NCBI GenBank assembly: GCA_015179025.1
Contig: WHUX01000673.1
Coordinates: 1 to 14,224 of the forward strand
Reading direction: 5' to 3'
DNA length: 14,224 bases
Origin: Terfezia claveryi
Lineage: Eukaryota > Ascomycota > Pezizomycetes > Pezizales > Pezizaceae
Below the pieces are notes generated by a model. That model was not told the DNA's origin. It was given only the letters and a program-made list of their open reading frames with translations, and did not search any database. Each line of letters begins with the position of its first letter. Positions within the stretch are counted from its first letter, which is position 1. A program made the translations under genes and the position numbers. Shown piece after piece: positions 8,319 to 14,224 of this stretch.

Positions 8319-11104
8319 TTAATTTAATATCTTATCTGTCGCCGCAACCAACCTCTTTGCAACTCTCTTCACATTCTCCTGCGCAGCCTTCCAGTCTCCA
8401 GCATCTATTGCGTCCCGAATAGATGGGAAATATGTGACTTCATGACCATTATCTCTCTAAAAGTTCGGGGACACTCCAAATCAGCAACTAGCGACAATAC
8501 ATCAACTTTGAGCGCGGGGGAAGAAGGGGGGGGGGGATACCTTCGTGCCATCAAAACATGCTTAAACCACTCTCTTCCCCATAACCCCTCCTCCTCCACA
8601 AGATGATTTCGAAATTCGCCATCCGCGCATTATGACTTATCCTATGGACCGCGGACACACTTCCATCAAACTCAATAAAGCTCTCATCACTCTCATCATG
8701 CGTCCACTCCTGGATCTTATCATCAAATATAGGCATATTCCTCTGCATCAACTCCACTGCATCCTTAATGGTTTAAGATCTAACTTCTGCTTTTGCCCAG
8801 AGGACTTTTCTATGGCGTATGAATTGAGATCAGAGTACCAGGCGAAAACAGAGGTGGCATAGTTGTCATGTTGAAGGGCATATTCGAGCTGTCCCCCAAC
8901 TCCAAAATCAGAAGCGACAAAATCTGTGCAATCGCAAAGGGATAATCCAGATTAGGGTCGACCGTAGTAAAAAGTGAGTATGTATCGTAGCAGGAATCGA
9001 CTACGCCCAGTGCCGGTATGATCATTCAGAGATTTAAACCCAATATCAATCGAGCTCATCCCCGCGAAATGCTGGAAAGCACCATAATCCCCCGCAGCGC
9101 CTAACCCAGAGAGTTTTCTCTTTCCCCAGAGAACATTGAGAGGGGTTTTTGAGTTTGGATCGTTTATGCGAGAGAGAGTTTTTAGGAGAACGGACTCTAG
9201 TGCGGGGAGCCGGAGGCGGTGAAGATGTTTCCTGAGAATGCAGTCGCGAGGTTGATGTAAGCCATGCCATTGCGGCGTAGGTCGTCAGCGGTGATCTTCG
9301 ACCCATTCGCTATTGCGTTCACATATATATCAGCCTCATATTGTGGAGGTGTCTGGGAGTTGATACGTACGTCGACCCAATCCGATTATACTCCCCTGCA
9401 TCCCAATTCGCGAAAACAATAGTCCTCAGTGGCCTCCAACCAAAAGTCATCATTTCTCCAAACAGCCTCGCAACTTCCAGCATGACCGCCGTCCCAGAAT
9501 TGGGGGAAGATGCACCCCAGCACCATGCATCTCTATGGTTGCCAATGATAATTTGCCGCTCTTGTTGCTCTGTGCCACGGATTAGGGCGAAGACATTTGT
9601 GATCTTTTGTTTGGGTTTGTCAACGAGGACATTATCAAGCTTGATGATGGGGGATAAGTCGTTGCCGGTCCAGAGTGGGGGAAGTTTCGATTTCTTCCCA
9701 TCAAACTTGAGAGGGAAGCCGAGTCCTTCGAGGGTTTTTATTAGATGTATTGCGTTGTTCGTGACTGGTGGGCAATTAGTTCTGGCTCTTGACCAATCAA
9801 GACACCATGAAGCGTGGAAAGAAACGTACGATTGGAAGACTCGGTATATTAACAAGTCCAGGGTTCCCCTTCTTGGCTACTTGTGCATCCGGCTTACTAG
9901 CATACCCCGGCGTAAGAACATCTCCCATCACCTGGCTCATCAAAGCCAGACCCCCGAACGACATGTCACCTCCCCAATCACAGGTTTAGCCTCCCAATCC
10001 CGACCCAATCAGGCACCCAATGGCTCCGCATTCCTCCGCATTTTTCACAATCATCCCCAGATCCGGGATCGACCCATCCTGCCTCACCAACACTACCGCC
10101 CCAGTGAAGTTCACTCCGCTCTTTTGTAACAGCAAGTAATCCTCCGGGCTCCCATATCCAGCATACATCAACCTGCCCTGTACCACTCCCGACGCACCAT
10201 ACCCATGGAAAACGTGTGGGTGCTCCGCCATCCCTTGAGCATCCAGCTCCTCGAGATTCGCTATCCACACTTGGTTCTTCGGATGTATTATGGAAAGTGA
10301 CCTTCCATCCTTCTTTGGATAATTCAAAAGGACATGGTAGTCCTCCGTATCTACGACATCCATCCCAAAGCTCATAAACTCCCCCTCGATATACTTTCCC
10401 AATGTTATATCCCCTCTGTCCCAGCAATATGTCCAAAGCTAGTCAGATACTCCAGATAATGCTGAATCTTCTCGACCTTGACGTGATTAATCGCATAATT
10501 CTGCACTGATGCTGGATCAAAAACTTGCCCAAGGAACGTCCTCCCCCGAAAATTAAACAGGTCTCCAATGCCAGCAAGGCATAAACGATCGTGATGACAA
10601 AAAACACCGCAAACAGCCGATAATACGGCAGCAAAAAACTGAACGTACTTCATACAAGCAATACTCGTAAACTGCAACTCGGCCACTTCCACTTCCATCT
10701 CCATCGCCAATTCACCTGTGGCAGCTGCAGCCTTGACGATACTGAACTGGCAATTATCGACAACCGTTTCTGGAACTGATGATACACCCTCGATGATGAA
10801 AGTGACAATGATTGACCTTGGGTCTCTGCATAGGCTTCTGGCGGATCCATAATCTCAAACTGCTGCATCTCTCGAGGTAGATTTTCATCGGACGACCTGC
10901 GTGGCCGTCCAGGCCTCATCAGCGAATCCTCGGAGTTCCTCGCATCCTGCACTGTCGGCCGCCGGTAATTCGAGTTTGGCTGTCCTAGTAACCCTGCCCT
11001 TTCCTCTGCCTCTTGCTCCGAGCTACCTTCCTGAGGCCCTGCATCATTGCGACTCGCAGGCCGAGAAGTCGCCTCCCATAGCTGGGTATATCCGGTCCTA
11101 ACAT
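8319..11104 (-). CDS. Tre2/transferrin-receptor-like protein, GCPII (M28) family, predicted catalytically inactive
   Basis: Relatives are type II membrane proteins; yeast Tre1/Tre2 help target transporters for Rsp5-dependent turnover, and animal GCPII is a zinc peptidase. About 857 aa, usual for the family. The start at 11104 gives MLGPDIPSYG.EATSRP, a typical N-terminus. Then: cytoplasmic tail with DPPEAYAE; a Trp/Arg/Lys-rich patch; membrane span near residues 160-180 (YYRLFAVFFVITIVYALLAL); FDPASVQNYAI; HIAGTEGD; PA domain with FHGYGASG and CGAIGCLIGS; M28 core with NHRDAW, SPNSGTAV, NWDAGEYNRIGST and LGAAGDYGAFQHFAGMSSID; a C-terminal dimerisation domain with REWFKHV and FPSIRDAIDAGDW. 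Against GCPII the zinc and catalytic residues read H377 kept, D387 to Ser, E424 to Gly, E425 kept, D453 to Ala, H553 to Asp. Eleven apparent one-base indels (11075, 10565, 10411, 9993, 9951, 9290, 9204, 9006, 8861, 8764, 8612) and one in-frame TGA at 10650-10652 break the frame. Indels are probably assembly error; the TGA and the active-site changes are not explained that way. Confidence 0.82.
8455..8540 (-). other. Last intron of the Tre2-like gene
   Basis: 86 nt, donor AAG|GTATCC, branch-like TGCTGAT, acceptor TTTTAGAG. Joining restores KHVLMARR to DNGHEVTYFPSIRD. A C10 run lies just inside the donor. Confidence 0.75.
9310..9371 (-). other. Intron of the Tre2-like gene inside the M28 core
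   Basis: 62 nt, GTACGT donor and ATAG acceptor with a CTGAT branch-like site. Splicing restores IGSTEWVED, the conserved stretch after the catalytic DxEE position. Without splicing the frame continues into STYVSTPRHL, unlike the family. Confidence 0.85.
9765..9829 (-). other. Intron of the Tre2-like gene before the M28 core
   Basis: About 61-65 nt, acceptor CCACCAG with an ACTAAT branch site ten bases before it. Two donors are possible: the stronger GTACGT at 9829, which needs a one-base indel, or GTTTCT at 9825, which keeps the frame (IPSLPIV to TNNAIHLIKTLEG). Confidence 0.65.
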
Positions 11105-11163
11105 GGATAGTTCAATAGCTGTCGCTACTTAGGGGTGAAATCGAAACGGAGATATCGATGTAA

Positions 11164-11583
11164 GTGAAGTGCGGCCCACGATCATTGGTACAATACATCC
11201 ATCCCGAGAGCGTAATTATTGCTAGGATGCTCCGTTCTAGAAGCTGCACGTCGCAAGTACCTAGGAGAGCTGCACTGCAACCAGGCCTGTCTCATTTGGA
11301 CATTTCGGTTCAGGAAAAATTCCAAAGGGCCACGGAAGTGAGCATTCATAGTAAATTGACAAGATCAAGCGCCTCATTTCCCAGGCTACCCCCCATCGAC
11401 TCACAAAGCTTTTTCGATGTGTATTTATTTATTCAGACCATAAATGCAGGGATAATCGGTTATTGTGTGAGTAAAATGGAGTTGTACAGTGCACAACTCA
11501 TGATCTCGATGTTCCTGATCCCAGTCATGATCCAGTTGTTGACTATTGCGAGTGGCGTTCTTGACCTGAATATAACCTCGTGA
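11164..11583 (+). other. 139-codon open frame of doubtful coding status
   Basis: This is the longest unexplained open frame, divergent from the Tre2-like gene and starting 60 bases from its ATG. It opens with GTG; the first ATG is at 11227. The N-terminal half is basic and Ser/Arg-rich, and the C-terminal half hydrophobic (SAQLMISMFLIPVMIQLLTI). Basic-then-hydrophobic order could suit a small membrane protein, but I know no family, and it overlaps where the promoter of the neighbour should be. Confidence 0.12.
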
Positions 11584-13291
11584 CTCGAATAGTTGAACTC
11601 TCTATAGTGGCTTGGCTGATGGTTACTTGTAATAGGGTTTCAGTACTCGAGAGAGGAGGGACTGAATTGGTTAATGTGTATACTCACATAGAGTACTGAG
11701 TAGGCAAGAGGATAATAATAAACGAATTATTTTACAAAACAAGCTGTCAATTATCCATGTTGGGTATGATGTGACAGTGATATATCATATATATGTATCA
11801 TTGTGGGAGTAATAATTGGTCATACAATCGTCCCCGTAACCTAAATAAGAAACATATACTGCGCAAACGCAGCAAGACCAAGGACATCTTCCCTGCTGCA
11901 GCCTTTCACTTTCCGCTTTACTGTTGGCTTCTGCGGTCACACCACACAGTATGGCTCAGCATATGACTTCCCACTCTTCGTTGACTCCCCCTTCCGATCT
12001 CTTTATTCGCCTCCAATTCCCCCAGCCAGTAACTGGGATATATACCCCTGCAATCACCGCTTTGTACCTCATACTTGTCTCTCTGGTTTTGGATTCCAGA
12101 GTTTGATAGTCAGTTTTTTCTTTTTCTTTTCTACCCGTGATCGACCTAAGGTCATGACGGGAAATAGTCCGTTAGTACCCATATACCCCCTACAGTTGCA
12201 CTCGCAAGTGAAATCATTGAGCATTAATATTACTATAGAAGTTCTGTAGTCGATAATCCTCTTAGTTAATCAATTTTAAAGAAGAAAAGGACAAGGTAAG
12301 ATTACTTATAAGATAACCAGCCAATCACGCCCGTAGTTTCTGGGAATCTATTAATTCACCGCCCGGTTTTCATGTGTCTTTAGAGGTCACAACTGAATTT
12401 TGTCTATCATAGCTAAAGGACTATACATAAGTCGAAAAATAGTGTTGTAATTCCTATTTGGCTTCAATTAGGTAGTATATTCTTCTCATGAACACCGGTG
12501 ATAATTACCTCGAGACAGATATGAGACAGTATTGGGCTACTGCATAAATAGGAAGGTTATTAGTATGTATCTTTCTGAGGGTAACACCTCGTTGGGCTTC
12601 ATGCGGAATTATTGTCAGAGACCACATTAACATTTTAGTCATCCAAATCGGTAGTGCCATAACAGGGTGAGGTTTCACTCCAGCAAGTAAAATAGATCCT
12701 AGAAATATAAGGCCCTCCACATCTTATTAGAAGTAAACAACCAGTAGATAATCTCCCTCAATTACTGCTAGACTTCCTTCGGTTTACACTGCTCTACAAC
12801 CAATTAAAAGTTAATGTTGCCTCATTCAAAACCCATGGCCACCAGTTGTATCATTAAGTTCCCAATAGCCCTGAACTTCATAACAGTTTCTGCTCTATGG
12901 TACACGTTGGCGTGAAATCAAAGCTACTCCGTTTCCTTTTTGTATTTGAGAATCATGACATGCCTTAAAGACGGAATGAACAAAACGTAAGAAGCTGTTA
13001 CACTACATACAACAAAACGCAACCATCAAGACTAAAAGATAAATCCCAATTTTTTATGAAATAAAAATTAACACAAACGAACTCCGATGACTGAAAGGGC
13101 TTGGAGAAACTAGAACAGTGGAAAGAGTATGAGAGCCATAATAAAAATTATCCAACAACAGAAATCAAAGCAATGGATCACTTCCCTTGTGGTAGATGTA
13201 ATTGTGCACCTTCGGGCTTGAAGTAATTCGATGACGAGCAGGGCGGATCATGCCTGCCAGACATATACTGTCTAAACTTTGGCGAATCATC
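11584..13291. other. Intergenic region without a recognisable gene
   Basis: AT-rich, with stops in all frames at short intervals. A TATATA tract lies near 11783-11793, a CT-rich run near 12112-12131 and an imperfect 28-bp palindrome at 12134-12161. The right 250 bases should include the 3' UTR of NOT1; I see no canonical AATAAA there on the minus strand. Confidence 0.5.
12134..12161. repeat. Imperfect palindrome with a TAA loop
   Basis: CCCGTGATCGACC and GGTCATGACGGG flank TAA, pairing as a 12-bp stem with one mismatch and one bulged base. It follows a CT-rich run. Role unknown; protein-binding site or small hairpin are both possible. Confidence 0.35.
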
Positions 13292-14224
13292 TCAATCGGT
13301 GTCCTCAGGATTAGCTCTGATTAAGTGGCCAGCCAAAGCTCTGACCCATTGCCCAACCTCCGGGCTATTCTTGACGAAGTCCAAGTTCCAGAACTCGTAC
13401 TTTTGGCTCTTGATCAAGTCCAAAAGAGTGATGATGACTCCCCAGGGATGTGGGCGATGTACGATCAGCCTCTCGAGGAGAACACGCGTGACCTGCTGCC
13501 TGATATCTAGCTCACTAGGGTGCCCTTGGGATTGATTGAAAACTCCCAACAAAAAGGAGCTGAAGAAGCCAGTGTGGCTATTAGGGTCACGAAGGTGGTT
13601 TGCGATACTGCTTAATAGATAATAGCGACCTATCAGGCGTTAGCAATGCCAGCCCATCATATTCGCTGTACCAAACTTTTACCTTCAATGCTGAGATCGA
13701 TTCCTAATCTCATCAATATTGTCGCTGGCACCGATTGTAGTTGGATAGCAGGCTCCGAGCCCATCTCAGTTGCGCTCATTCCCAGATACAAGACAAGCGC
13801 ATTCACAATGGGAAGATTAACCGCGTATTCAATACCAGTATGTGTCCGGTACGGGTTTCGCAAGCAGAAATGACGGTTTTCAACATTTCCTCATTGAGGG
13901 GTGACCCATTAATCGCCATCTGAAGGAGTTCCTGGAGCCCAGTATCTCGCAGCGTTTGAATACATCACCAGAAATGCGTGGTCGAATACGCATCTCAGCC
14001 AACAACTCAACCTTAAGGTTTTGTCTGAAGGGGTCCGGGACATCTGAAGCTGATTGCGGATATGCGCTCAGGATCAAGTTCCTGAGCTGCACACAAGCCG
14101 GTGGAATGGCCTCGCACAAGAGAAAGTGATACTGGGCCAGGAACTCGGGAAGTCATGATGGAGAATTAACAGTGTCCTCAAAAACACCTCTGTACAAGAT
14201 GCGAACCACCATTGGAAGCTCGGG
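13292..14224 (-). CDS. NOT1: CCR4-NOT complex scaffold subunit NOT1, C-terminal part (5' end outside window)
   Basis: NOT1 is the scaffold of the CCR4-NOT deadenylase that shortens mRNA poly(A) tails; its C-terminal homology domain docks NOT2 and NOT3/5. About 290 residues are present. They match the end of human CNOT1 closely: [75 protein letters not shown] and [16 protein letters not shown], then [13 protein letters not shown] and a stop at 13292. An intron at 13630-13682 restores [12 protein letters not shown]. The frame is broken at 14180-14184 (one extra base in A5/T5), 14147-14149, 13955-13957 and near 13853-13855 (one base lost each). As NOT1 is normally essential and single-copy, and the residues themselves are well conserved, I think these are sequence errors; a degraded second copy is the alternative. 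Confidence 0.92.
13630..13682 (-). other. Last intron of NOT1
   Basis: 53 nt, donor GTAAAA, textbook GCTAAC branch site, TGATAG acceptor. Removal joins SIEG to RYYLLSS, as in relatives. Confidence 0.88.

Noticed and set aside
9341..10129. 262-codon plus-strand frame, the longest in the window
   Set aside because: It lies wholly antisense to the Tre2-like M28 and PA regions, whose conserved motifs and introns explain the sequence.
12505..12720. 71-codon minus-strand frame with LLAGVKPHPVMALPIWM
   Set aside because: Opens with GTG, has no known motif and no supporting features; could be a repeat relic but nothing shows it.
13299..13535. Plus-strand frames opposite NOT1
   Set aside because: Antisense to the most conserved part of NOT1 ([16 protein letters not shown]).
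8319..14224. Programmed ribosomal frameshifting as the cause of the breaks
   Set aside because: Too many sites, both directions, no repeated slippery heptamer or downstream structure; sequence error is simpler.

Overview
This is a gene-poor stretch of a filamentous ascomycete genome. Short introns of 53-94 nt with GT..AG borders and CTAAC/CTGAT-like branch sites, AATAAA-type 3' signals, no operons and long AT-rich intergenic DNA all point to Pezizomycotina. I cannot name the species from the sequence.

Three conserved protein genes can be recognised. (1) 2218-3744, plus strand: a complete FAD-dependent oxidase of the fructosyl-amino-acid / saccharopine-pipecolate oxidase family, three exons, about 456 aa. 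(2) 8319-11104, minus strand: a complete Tre2/transferrin-receptor-like member of the glutamate carboxypeptidase II family (cytoplasmic tail, one membrane span, PA domain, M28 fold, dimerisation domain), about 857 aa, with most zinc ligands and the catalytic Glu replaced. (3) 13292 to the right edge, minus strand: the 3' end of NOT1, the scaffold of the CCR4-NOT deadenylase. These three have no evident shared pathway; they are neighbours only.

All three reading frames are broken repeatedly by one-base indels, mostly in homopolymers, at about one per 220-340 coding bases. The density is the same in NOT1, which is expected to be essential. I read this mainly as unpolished-assembly error and annotate the genes as probably functional. 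The frames had to be stitched by eye.

Between genes 1 and 2 (3900-8200) lies a repeat-rich accessory island. It holds a possible poorly supported spliced ORF, a poly-T/poly-A bounded retroposon-like piece, a 109-bp element with 23-bp perfect inverted arms, two diverged copies of a small acidic-tailed ORF, a pogo-like terminal inverted repeat with no transposase, a decayed ORF with a possible ubiquitin-like (Crinkler-like) N-terminus and a coiled-coil C-terminus carrying a 20-bp minisatellite, and a short unrecognised ORF. The decayed ORF has true in-frame stops of the C-to-T kind, unlike the three conserved genes.

The left 2.2 kb and the 11.6-13.3 kb interval show no gene I can support. No tRNA, rRNA or CRISPR was seen. 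The observations most worth following are the inactive peptidase active site, the paired small acidic-tailed ORFs, the Crinkler-like relic, and the frameshift pattern itself.
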